Positions 1-6,328 of a stretch of DNA of 6,524 nucleotides are shown piece by piece (the first letter of the stretch is position 1; every line of letters begins with the position of its first letter). The stretch is from Deltaproteobacteria bacterium GWA2_55_10. GTDB lineage: Bacteria > Desulfobacterota > GWC2-55-46. Location of the stretch: contig MGPL01000022.1 of assembly GCA_001797415.1 (NCBI GenBank), forward strand, positions 1,933 through 8,456. Direction: 5' to 3'. The position numbers were made by a program, and so were the translations under genes. The notes beneath the pieces are model-generated. The model was not told the origin of the DNA and ran no database searches. It saw nothing but the letters and a program-made list of their open reading frames with translations.

Positions 1-2
1 AG

Positions 3-917
3 GCCGATAGCGCGGCGGCGGGTTTTTCGATGCCCTTCGAGGTCGAGCGCTTCGATGCGTTCAAGAAGGATGATTTCACATCTGAACCCAAATTCGAACC
101 CAAATTCGAAATTGATTCTTTCGACACCTTCCTTGTCGAGGATAAGAAGGCAGAGCCTGTTGAGACGACCACGCCCTATGTGCCGGATTTCCCGGATCTG
201 CAAAATGAATTAATCGAAGAGCCTTTTGAAGTCGAGCCCATCAGGGCAGAGCCAAAACCCTCTGAACCTGCAAGGCCCTTCTGGGCAGAGGCGGCGTCGT
301 TTGATAAGCCCCAGGCGCAAATGGAGCAGATAGCGGAACCGGACTTCCTTGAGATACCCGAAGAGGTCATAGAGGCCGCAGAGCCCCAGCCGGTACAGCT
401 TAGCAGGGCTGAAGAGATACTTTTCTCGTCACCCGCAAGACCGCTTCGCGAGACAGTGCAAGAGCCTGTAAGAGCCGAGGTACAGGTCTCAGATGAGGAC
501 GTGAGAAAGGCTGTCGAGCGCGCTGCCGACAGGGTCGAGGAGAGGCTCATCGCAGACCTCAATATGAAGCTCAGGAAGGCCGAGGCACAGGTCGCGGAGG
601 CAGTTGAAAAGAGCGCGGCAAGGGTCGAGGAGCGGCTCAGGGCTGACATCAACGCAAAGCTCTCAAGAGTGGATTCCCTTGTGGCCGAGGCTGCCCGGAA
701 GGCCGCCGCAACGATGGAGGAGAAGCTCAAGGCAGAGCTTACCGCAAGGCTTGAGAAGAGCGTCGCAATACCAAAAGAGCAGATAGAGGCGCTGGTCGCA
801 AGGACATCGAAGCAGACCATAGAGCATATAGCCTGGGAGGTGCTCCCGGAGCTGGCGGAAAGACTTATTAAAGCAGAAATAACAAAAGTAAAAGAGGCCC
901 TTGTAAGGCTGAGGTAA
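3..917 (+). CDS. Acidic proline-rich protein with 30-residue helical repeats and PopZ-like layout (5' partial)
   Basis: I cannot assign a firm function. The frame is open from the window edge. The first ATG, at 30, has no Shine-Dalgarno sequence before it (GCGGGTTTTTCG), so it is probably an internal Met of a longer protein. Numbering from that Met (295 residues): 1-155 are rich in Glu, Asp, Pro and Phe, with little predicted structure, and include a repeated short motif (FEVERFDAF at 3-11, FEIDSFDTF at 26-34). Residues 158-247 are three 30-residue amphipathic helical repeats. Residues 248-295 form a final helical segment containing HIAWEVLPELAERLIKAEI. From memory, similar tails end zinc-ribbon or response-regulator proteins of Deltaproteobacteria. 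The layout of acidic Pro-rich linker plus C-terminal helices ending in a 'LAERLIKAEI' type helix also recalls the polar organiser PopZ. This resemblance is inference only. There is no signal peptide or membrane segment in the visible part, so it is probably cytoplasmic. It is cut off from valS by a terminator, so it belongs to a separate upstream unit. Confidence 0.8.
   Translation, partial: ADSAAAGFSMPFEVERFDAFKKDDFTSEPKFEPKFEIDSFDTFLVEDKKAEPVETTTPYVPDFPDLQNELIEEPFEVEPIRAEPKPSEPARPFWAEAASFDKPQAQMEQIAEPDFLEIPEEVIEAAEPQPVQLSRAEEILFSSPARPLRETVQEPVRAEVQVSDEDVRKAVERAADRVEERLIADLNMKLRKAEAQVAEAVEKSAARVEERLRADINAKLSRVDSLVAEAARKAAATMEEKLKAELTARLEKSVAIPKEQIEALVARTSKQTIEHIAWEVLPELAERLIKAEITKVKEALVRLR
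84..107 (+). repeat. Perfect 12-nt tandem duplication (in-frame EPKF x2)
   Basis: GAACCCAAATTC occurs twice in direct succession (84-95 and 96-107), followed by GAA, encoding EPKFEPKF. The length is a multiple of three, so the frame is preserved. It lies in the low-complexity N-terminal part of the upstream protein and looks like a recent slippage duplication. Confidence 0.9.
501..770 (+). repeat. Three tandem 90-bp units coding 30-residue helical repeats
   Basis: Units are 501-590, 591-680 and 681-770, encoding residues 158-187, 188-217 and 218-247 (from Met at 30). Each carries V-x-x-A-x-x-x-A-A-x-x-[VM]-E-E-[RK]-L-x-A-[DE]-[LI]-x-x-[KR]-L in the same place: VEERL at 169-173 and 199-203, MEEKL at 229-233. 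At DNA level AGGGTCGAGG recurs exactly 90 nt apart (531 and 621). The third unit is more diverged. The spacing without indels points to duplication of a helical module kept under length constraint. Confidence 0.85.
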
Positions 918-939
918 CCTATACGGTACGCTTTAAACG

Positions 940-985
940 TTCTCTGCCGTCCTTACGGTCGGCAGAGAATTTTTTTGTTTTTTTT
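940..985 (+). terminator. Strong rho-independent terminator of the upstream gene
   Basis: A perfect 10-bp stem pairs TTCTCTGCCG (940-949) with CGGCAGAGAA (960-969). The 10-nt loop can add two more C-G pairs (951-952 with 957-958) around TTAC after a T-T mismatch. The stem is followed directly by a T-rich tract, T7-G-T8 (970-985). It begins 22 nt after the TAA at 915-917 of the upstream gene. It should separate that gene from the valS operon. Confidence 0.94.
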
Positions 986-1006
986 GAAGCCCGTCCAACT
1001 TATAAT
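978..1006 (+). promoter_or_regulatory. Probable sigma70-type promoter of the valS operon
   Basis: The -10 box TATAAT (1001-1006) is a perfect consensus match in the only gap before valS. The -35 is poor. TTTTTT (978-983) has the ideal 17-nt spacing but lies in the terminator T tract. TTGTTT (975-980) is a better match with a long 20-nt spacer. No extended -10 TG is present. Transcription would start near 1012-1014, giving a leader of about 36 nt. That is too short for a T-box, although T-boxes control valS in many Gram-positives. I saw no BirA-operator-like palindrome around it. Confidence 0.6.
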
Positions 1007-1048
1007 CTGATATTGCCCCAAATCTGAAAAACTTCCCTGGATGGTCAA

Positions 1049-3727
1049 ATGAGCGAAAAGACCGAAAATACACTCGACAAGGCCTACGAACCCTCTACTG
1101 TCGAGGCGCGTTGGGCTCAAGTCTGGATAAACGAGAGGCTCGCAACGCCTGATGCCGCTTCAGAGAAGCCCGCCTTCTCGATGGTCATCCCCCCGCCCAA
1201 TATTACCGGGGCGCTCCATCTCGGCCACGCACTCAACTCCACTTTGCAGGACATACTCGCCAGGACCAGGCGCATGCAGGGCTATAACGTCCTCTGGCTG
1301 CCCGGCATAGACCATGCCGGAATAGCTACCCAGAACGTAGTTGAAAGGCAGCTTGCGGCCGAGGGCACGGACAGGCATTCGCTCGGCAGGGAAGCCTTTA
1401 TCGAGCGCGTCTGGAAGTGGAAGAACGAATCCGGCGGCACGATAATAAACCAGTTGAAGAGGCTCGGCGCCTCGTGCGACTGGACGAGGCTGCGCTTCAC
1501 GATGGACGAAGGGCTCTCAAAGGCCGTGAGAGAGGTCTTCACCAGGCTCTACGGCGATGGGCTCATATACCAGGGCGATTACATCATAAACTGGTGCCCG
1601 AGGTGCCATACGGCTCTATCCGATCTCGAAGTCGAGTTCAGCGAGACGGAAGGCAGCCTCTGGTACATGGAGTATCCTCTTGCAGAGCCTGCCGGCGGCG
1701 TAAAGTCGCTTACGGTAGCCACGACCAGGCCTGAGACCATGCTCGGAGATACGGCGGTCGCGGTAAACCCCGAAGACGAGAGGTACAAGGGGCTTATCGG
1801 CAAAAAGATAAGGCTCCCGTTCGTGGAGCGCGAGATACCCGTAATAGGCGACGATTCTGTTTCGATCGAGTTCGGCACAGGCGCTGTGAAGATAACCCCG
1901 GCGCATGACTTCAACGACTTCGAGGTAGGCAGGAGGCACGGGCTGCCCTCGATAAAGATAATGGACGAGAGCGGCCGCATGAACGCGAACGCAGGGCCGT
2001 TTGCCGGACTCGACAGGTTCGATGCGAGAAAGAAGGTCGTCGCAGGCCTCGAAGAGAAGGGCCTGCTTCAGAAGATAGACAAGCACAAGCTCATGCTCGG
2101 CGGTTGCTACAGGTGTTCTACGGTGGTCGAGCCGACGCTCTCGAAGCAGTGGTTCGTGAAGGTTGCGCCCCTGGCGGAGCCTGCCATAAAGGCGGTGGAG
2201 GACGGCAGGACCAGGTTCGTCCCCAGGAACTGGGAGAACCTCTACTTCGACTGGATGAGGAACATCCGCGATTGGTGCATCTCGCGCCAGATATGGTGGG
2301 GCCACAGGATACCGGCGTGGCACTGCAAGGACTGCAAAGGCATCACAGTCGCTTCGATCGACCCGGATAAGTGCTCGAAATGCGGCGGCACGAATATCGA
2401 GCAGGACCCGGATGTCCTCGATACATGGTTCTCCTCGGCCCTCTGGCCGTTCTCTACGCTTGGTTGGCCGGACAAGACAAAGGAGCTTGAGAAGTTCTAC
2501 CCGACATCCGTCCTTTCCACGAGCTTTGATATCATATTCTTCTGGGTCGCCAGGATGATGATGATGGGGCTCAAATTCATGGATGACGTGCCCTTCAAGG
2601 ATGTTTACATCCACGCGCTCATAAGGGACGCGAAGGGCCAGAAGATGAGCAAGAGCAAGGGGAACGTCATAGACCCCCTTGTCATGATGGAAAAGTTCGG
2701 CACCGACGCATTCAGGTTCTCGCTCGCCATACTGGCGGCGCAGGGCAGGGACATAAGGCTTGCCGAGGAGCGCATTGGCGGCTACAGGAACTTCTGCAAC
2801 AAGATATGGAACGTGGCAAGGTTCACGCTCATGAACCTCGAGGGCTTTGAGGACGGCCTCAATGAATCCGGCTTCAATATGGCCGACAGATGGATCTGGC
2901 AGAAGAGGAACGAGTGCATTAAAGAGGTCAATGCCGCGATAGACGGCTACAGGTTCGACGAGGCCGCGAGGGCGCTCTACAGGTTTGTCTGGCACGAGCT
3001 CTGAGACTGGTACGTAGAACTTGTAAAGCTCGACCTCAGGGGCGAGCACGGCCCCGAGAGGAAGCTCACTGCCCAGCAGGCGCTCGTGACGGTAATGCGC
3101 GACACAATGAAGCTCCTCCATCCGTTCATGCCATTCATAACCGAAGAGATAGCCGAGAAGCTGCCGGGCTATGAGTTGAGCCTCATGGTAAGCGAGTTCC
3201 CCAAGGAGGGTACGGCCTACAAAGAAGACGCGGGCCGCATGGAAGACGTGATGGACATCATAAGGGCCGTCAGGAACATAAGGACTGACATGAACGTAGC
3301 GCCCTCGGCCTTTACCGACTGCGTCTGCTACACGGCTGACGCCGGTCTTCGCGCCGTCCTTTCAACGAGCGAAGAGTACATCAAGACCCTTGCGAGGATA
3401 AAGGGGCTCGTCATAGCCGAGACAGGCGAGAGGCCCAAGTACGCTGTTTCAGCCCTTGCAGGCGGCGGCGAGCAGAAGAAGGTCGAGGTCTTTGTGCCAT
3501 TGGGCGGTCTTGTCGATTTCGATGTCGAGGAGAAGAGGCTCGCAAAGGAGCTTGAGAAATCCGAGGTAGAGCGCTCCGGCGTGGCAAAGAAGCTCGATAA
3601 CAAGGAATTCACGGAGAAGGCGCCCGCGGAAGTCGTCGAGAAGGACAGGGCAAGGCTTGAGGCGCTCGATGAGAAGATAGCGAAGCTCAACGCAGGGCTT
3701 CTCCGCATAAGGAGTATAAAGGCTTGA
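1049..3727 (+). CDS. valS: Valyl-tRNA synthetase, full length but with an in-frame TGA at codon 652
   Basis: Class I synthetase charging tRNA-Val in the cytoplasm, with hydrolytic editing of mischarged Thr. The reading frame spans 892 codons, a normal ValRS length, if TGA at 3002-3004 is read through. Visible in order: HLGH signature (57-60), CP1 editing domain with TTRPETMLGDTAVAVNP (225-241) and GTGAVKITPAHDFND (276-290), four CxxC pairs for zinc (183/186, 353/356, 426/429, 442/445), DVLDTWFSSALWPF (455-468) and KMSKS (532-536). The anticodon-binding domain follows, and LLHPFMPFITEEI lies after the TGA. A C-terminal coiled coil (about 820-885) is the usual ValRS tRNA-binding arm. ATG at 1049 fits the family N-terminus (TLDKAYEPSTVEARW). 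The Shine-Dalgarno is weak (GGATGG, 1039-1044). If UGA stops translation, a 651-residue protein results without most of the anticodon-binding domain and without the coiled coil, probably non-functional. The remainder could restart only at weak sites such as GTG 3086. TGA at 3725-3727 is the normal stop and overlaps the nadC start. Confidence 0.93.
3002..3004 (+). other. In-frame TGA at the conserved Cys position of ValRS
   Basis: The codons read CAC GAG CTC TGA GAC TGG TAC GTA, that is HEL-*-DWYV. From memory, ValRS of E. coli (NQFCDWY), Bacillus (DDFCDWY) and Thermus (SEFCDWY) all have Cys here. There is no frame change: the same frame continues for 240 well-conserved codons. One substitution (TGC to TGA, base 3004) would explain it, as would UGA coding selenocysteine. 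UGA is not reassigned throughout, because valS itself ends at TGA 3725-3727. The other complete genes end in TAA or TAG. Confidence 0.85.
3034..3061 (+). other. GC-rich hairpin downstream of the in-frame TGA (weak SECIS candidate)
   Basis: CCTC (3034-3037) pairs with GAGG (3058-3061), and GGGGC (3039-3043) with GCCCC (3051-3055). A small internal loop (A3038 opposite G3056 A3057) lies between them, and the apical loop is GAGCACG (3044-3050). The loop starts 40 nt past the TGA, farther than in the E. coli fdhF SECIS as I recall it (about 20 nt). A competing stem GCTCG/CGAGC (3028-3032/3043-3047) would place its loop 29 nt after the TGA. The hairpin is real on paper, but any SECIS role is speculative. 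Confidence 0.2.
3709..3714 (+). promoter_or_regulatory. Shine-Dalgarno AAGGAG deciding the TTG start of nadC
   Basis: AAGGAG lies inside the last codons of valS, with 9 nt (TATAAAGGC) before TTG at 3724-3726. No ATG or GTG in the nadC frame lies nearby, so this site fixes the TTG start and implies translational coupling through the TTGA overlap. Confidence 0.8.
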
Positions 3728-4611
3728 AAAAGGGTAAGGGGCAATCGGGGCTTAAAGGATACGCGGAGCTGCTCGTCCGGGCCGCGCTCGCCGAGGACAT
3801 CGGCTCCGGGGATATAACGACCAATGCCATCGTCAAAAAAAATGAGGCCGGGGACGCCGAGTTCATAGCCAGGGAGGAGATGGCCGTCGCAGGGCTCTTC
3901 ATCCCTGAGATGGTATTCGGCCTGCTCGACAAAAAGGCCGTGTTCAAGGCCAGGGTGAAGGAAGGCGGCCGCGCTAAAAAAGGGCAGGTAATCGCTACCG
4001 TCCACGGCTCTCTGGCCGCGCTCCTCATAGGCGAGAGGGTAGCGCTCAATTTCCTGCAGAGGCTCTCAGGCATAGCGACAATAACAAATGAGTTTGCCGT
4101 CAGGATAAAGAATACGAAGGTAAAGCTCCTGGACACGCGCAAGACCACGCCATGCATGAGGGCCCTTGAGAAATACGCGGTAATGGCGGGAGGAGGCACG
4201 AACCACCGGTTCGGCCTTTTCGACCTTGTGCTCATAAAGGACAATCACATAATGGCCGCTGGCTCTGTGACCGCCGCGATAGAGGCTGTGAAGAGGAAGT
4301 ACAGGGACGCTGTCCCCATAGAGGTCGAGGTCACGGACCTTAATGAATTAAAAGAGGCCCTTGCCTCTGGCGCGGACATAATCATGCTCGATAACATGGG
4401 CATACCGATGATAAGACAGGCGGTTAAGCTTATCGCGGGCAACGCCTTCATTGAGGTATCCGGCAACATAAACATCGGCAACATAGGCAAAGTTGCGAAG
4501 GAAGGCATCGATTTCATATCTGTCGGCGCCCTCACGCACTCGGCGCGCGCCGTCGACATAAGCATGGAAGTGGTATCGCTATGCGGGACAAAGAAACAGA
4601 AGTCGAGATAA
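3724..4611 (+). CDS. nadC: Nicotinate-nucleotide (quinolinate) phosphoribosyltransferase, decarboxylating
   Basis: Converts quinolinate and PRPP to nicotinate mononucleotide, CO2 and pyrophosphate, the entry step to NAD after NadB/NadA. The enzyme is cytosolic and usually dimeric or hexameric. The 295-residue length is typical. Family signatures: ALAEDIGSGDITT (21-33) in the N-terminal domain; LNFLQRLSGIAT (108-119); LDTRKTTPCMRALEKYAV (136-153), GGGTNHR (156-162) and LIKDNH (170-175) for substrate and PRPP binding; EVEV (200-203); IIMLDNM (219-225); EVSGNI (244-249) and SVGALTHSARAVDISM (266-281) of the type II PRTase barrel. All expected basic residues appear present. The start is TTG at 3724, overlapping the valS stop by 4 nt and supported by AAGGAG. 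Its 3' end overlaps birA by 31 nt. No nadA or nadB is in the window. Identification is very secure. Confidence 0.96.
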   Translation: MKKGKGQSGLKGYAELLVRAALAEDIGSGDITTNAIVKKNEAGDAEFIAREEMAVAGLFIPEMVFGLLDKKAVFKARVKEGGRAKKGQVIATVHGSLAALLIGERVALNFLQRLSGIATITNEFAVRIKNTKVKLLDTRKTTPCMRALEKYAVMAGGGTNHRFGLFDLVLIKDNHIMAAGSVTAAIEAVKRKYRDAVPIEVEVTDLNELKEALASGADIIMLDNMGIPMIRQAVKLIAGNAFIEVSGNINIGNIGKVAKEGIDFISVGALTHSARAVDISMEVVSLCGTKKQKSR

Positions 4612-5558
4612 TAAGGCTCTTGAAGGCAGGGCCTGAATTTACATCGGGCCAGCGCCTCTCTTCCAGGCTCGGCATCTCCAGGACTGCCATCTGGAAGCAT
4701 ATCGAGGCCTTGAGAGGTCTCGGCTACAGGATAGAGGCAAGCCCGTCAAAGGGTTACATGCTCCTGGGGCCCGGCCCTTTCAACGGTGTCGAGGTGGCGT
4801 CCACGCTTAAAACGGAATCCTTCGGGCGCGAGATCCGTTTCTTCGAGGAGATAGATTCGACAAATAAAAAGGCCTTTGAGCTGGCAAGGGCAGGAGCCGC
4901 CGAAGGCACTGTAGTGATGGCGGAGAGCCAGACCGGAGGAAAGGGCAGGATAGGCAGGAGGTGGGAGTCTCCCGCAGGGGTCAATATCTACCTGTCCATC
5001 ATATTGAGGCCGCCAGTTGCCCCGCAGAACGCGCATGGCCTTACATTCCTGGCGGCAGTGGCAACGGCTGAGGCGATATCCGGGTTCTGCCCCGTCAAGC
5101 CGGTCGTCAAGTGGCCCAATGACATTCTTTTAGACGGGGGCAAGGCCGCGGGCATACTGCTCGAGATGGACGCTGAGCCGGACAGGGTGCATTTCGTCGT
5201 CGCTGGCATAGGAATAAACGTGAACGCGACCAAAGAGATGTTCCCGGAATACATAAGGAATACGGCCACCTCAATTCGCGAGAAGGCGGGCTCTGAGATA
5301 GACAGGACCGCGCTCTGTGAGCGTCTTTTAACGGGCATGGAGACATGGTATAAGGTATACTTATCAAGGGGTTTTTCTCCTGTCCTGGAGGAATGGAAGA
5401 GGTATTTCGGGTTTAATGGAAAGCCCGTGAAGGTAACGTCCTTTGACAATATCATAAAGGGCAGGTGCATCGGGGTGGATGACTCGGGTGCGCTCATCCT
5501 CGAGAAGGACTCTGGAGAGGTCGTAAAGGTGCTCTCAGGGGACGTGGAGGCCGCTTAA
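4581..5558 (+). CDS. birA: Bifunctional biotin-[acetyl-CoA-carboxylase] ligase / biotin repressor
   Basis: Activates biotin to biotinyl-5'-AMP and transfers it to a lysine of biotin carrier proteins such as AccB. It is 325 residues, close to E. coli BirA. Residues 8-62 form a winged helix-turn-helix (SGQRLSSRLGISRTAIWKHI at 22-41), so this is the repressor-type (group II) enzyme. The catalytic domain shows EIDSTN (90-95), GGKGRIGRRW (119-128, the biotinyl-AMP loop, usually GRGRxGR), VKWPNDILLDGGKAAGILLE (176-195, with K188 matching the catalytic Lys) and GIGINVN (209-215). The C-terminal SH3-like domain is about 278-325 (GKPVKV to SGDVE). The start ATG 4581 fits the family N-terminus, with a weak GGAAGTGG (4566-4573) ahead of it inside nadC. 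It may regulate biotin genes elsewhere. No operator is evident in this window, so control of its own operon is not supported. Confidence 0.95.
   Translation: MRDKETEVEIIRLLKAGPEFTSGQRLSSRLGISRTAIWKHIEALRGLGYRIEASPSKGYMLLGPGPFNGVEVASTLKTESFGREIRFFEEIDSTNKKAFELARAGAAEGTVVMAESQTGGKGRIGRRWESPAGVNIYLSIILRPPVAPQNAHGLTFLAAVATAEAISGFCPVKPVVKWPNDILLDGGKAAGILLEMDAEPDRVHFVVAGIGINVNATKEMFPEYIRNTATSIREKAGSEIDRTALCERLLTGMETWYKVYLSRGFSPVLEEWKRYFGFNGKPVKVTSFDNIIKGRCIGVDDSGALILEKDSGEVVKVLSGDVEAA
5546..5550 (+). promoter_or_regulatory. Shine-Dalgarno GGAGG deciding the GTG start of coaX
   Basis: GGAGG sits 8 nt before GTG 5559-5561, inside the last birA codons. The birA TAA (5556-5558) is directly followed by the GTG. 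This placement supports the non-ATG start and suggests that terminating ribosomes re-initiate. Confidence 0.85.
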
Positions 5559-6323
5559 GTGCTGCTCGCAATCGATATAGGTAACACGAATATCGCCTTC
5601 GGCGCCTTCAGGCATGATGCGTTGAAGGGCAATTGGAGGCTTTCGACCGAGGGGCGCAAGACGGCTGACGAGTACGGCGCGCTCCTGCTCTCGCTCATGG
5701 GGCACTCCGGGATAACAAGGCACGACCTCAAGGGAGCGATAATAGCATCGGTTGTACCGCAGCTGACACCCGTCTTTAAAGAGGCGCTCTCAAGGTATTT
5801 CAATATCGAAGCCCTCGTTGTAACGAACGAGAACTGCGGTATTCCCGTGCTCACTGACAACCCGGCAGAGGTAGGCGCGGACAGGCTGGTGAACGCGGTA
5901 GCTGCCTACAGCGAGCGCAAAAAGTCTCTCATCGTGGTAGACTTCGGCACTGCCGTGACATTCGATTATGTGACCGAGGCGGGAGAGTACGCCGGGGGCA
6001 TAATCGCCCCGGGCATAGGCATTTCGTCAGAGGCCCTGTTTAAAAAGACGGCCAAGCTGCCGAGGGTGGAGCCATCGAGGCCGGCGAGGCTCATAGGCCG
6101 TAACACGGTCGAATCGATCTCGTCGGGCGTATTCTACGGCTTCATCAGCCTCGTAGACGGCATAATAGAGAGGATGATGGCTGAGGCCGGGACAGGCCCG
6201 GAGGTAGTGGCAACCGGCGGCCTCGCGCCGATAGTGATAGGCGAATCGAAGTACGTGACCGTAGCCGATGAATTCCTGACGCTAAAAGGGCTCAGGATAA
6301 TATACGATGGAAAGAGGGTGTAG
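5559..6323 (+). CDS. coaX: Type III pantothenate kinase
   Basis: Phosphorylates pantothenate to 4'-phosphopantothenate, the first committed step of CoA synthesis, in the cytosol. It belongs to the ASKHA fold. The 254-residue length is normal for the family. Signatures: AIDIGNTNIAFG (4-15, phosphate-1 motif with Asp6), LSTEGRKTADEYG (28-40), NPAEVGADRLVNA (101-113, Asp109 as the likely catalytic base), VVDFGTAVTFD (126-136), GGIIAPGI (146-153), NTVESISSGVFYG (182-194) and VVATGGLAP (216-224, adenosine motif). Type III kinases are known to need a monovalent cation such as K+ and to escape CoA feedback. GTG start with zero spacing after birA. Grouping of coaX with birA and nadC is common in bacteria and supports the assignment. 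Confidence 0.96.
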   Translation: MLLAIDIGNTNIAFGAFRHDALKGNWRLSTEGRKTADEYGALLLSLMGHSGITRHDLKGAIIASVVPQLTPVFKEALSRYFNIEALVVTNENCGIPVLTDNPAEVGADRLVNAVAAYSERKKSLIVVDFGTAVTFDYVTEAGEYAGGIIAPGIGISSEALFKKTAKLPRVEPSRPARLIGRNTVESISSGVFYGFISLVDGIIERMMAEAGTGPEVVATGGLAPIVIGESKYVTVADEFLTLKGLRIIYDGKRV

Positions 6324-6328
6324 GAGAG

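Noticed and set aside
176..820. Minus-strand Ser/Ala-rich open frame opposite the repeat protein
   Set aside because: Low-complexity composition that mirrors the Glu/Ala/Arg-rich sense repeats, with no recognisable motif. It is a shadow.
918..1048. T-box, riboswitch or BirA operator before valS
   Set aside because: After the terminator and -10 box only about 36 nt of leader remain, with no T-box motif, antiterminator or TTGTAAAC-type palindrome visible.
1041..1052. Minimal upstream ORF ATG GTC AAA TGA overlapping the valS start
   Set aside because: There is no Shine-Dalgarno before ATG 1041, and its bases form the weak valS ribosome site. Three codons can arise by chance.
1616..3121. Long minus-strand open frame (501 codons) opposite valS
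   Set aside because: It lies in exact codon register with valS, so its stops would be sense TTA, CTA and TCA codons, which this genome avoids. The length is a codon-bias effect. The product shows no recognisable domain.
3086..3727. C-terminal valS part as a separate gene (split ValRS)
   Set aside because: The sequence between the TGA and GTG 3086 (DWYVELVKLDL and onward) is also conserved ValRS. The break falls inside the anticodon-binding domain, and no convincing Shine-Dalgarno precedes the GTG. A natural two-subunit enzyme is unlikely.
5995..6010. Hairpin GGGGC/GCCCC inside coaX
   Set aside because: It encodes conserved GGIIAP residues and is followed by no T tract. It is useful only as a control showing that such stems arise by chance in this sequence.
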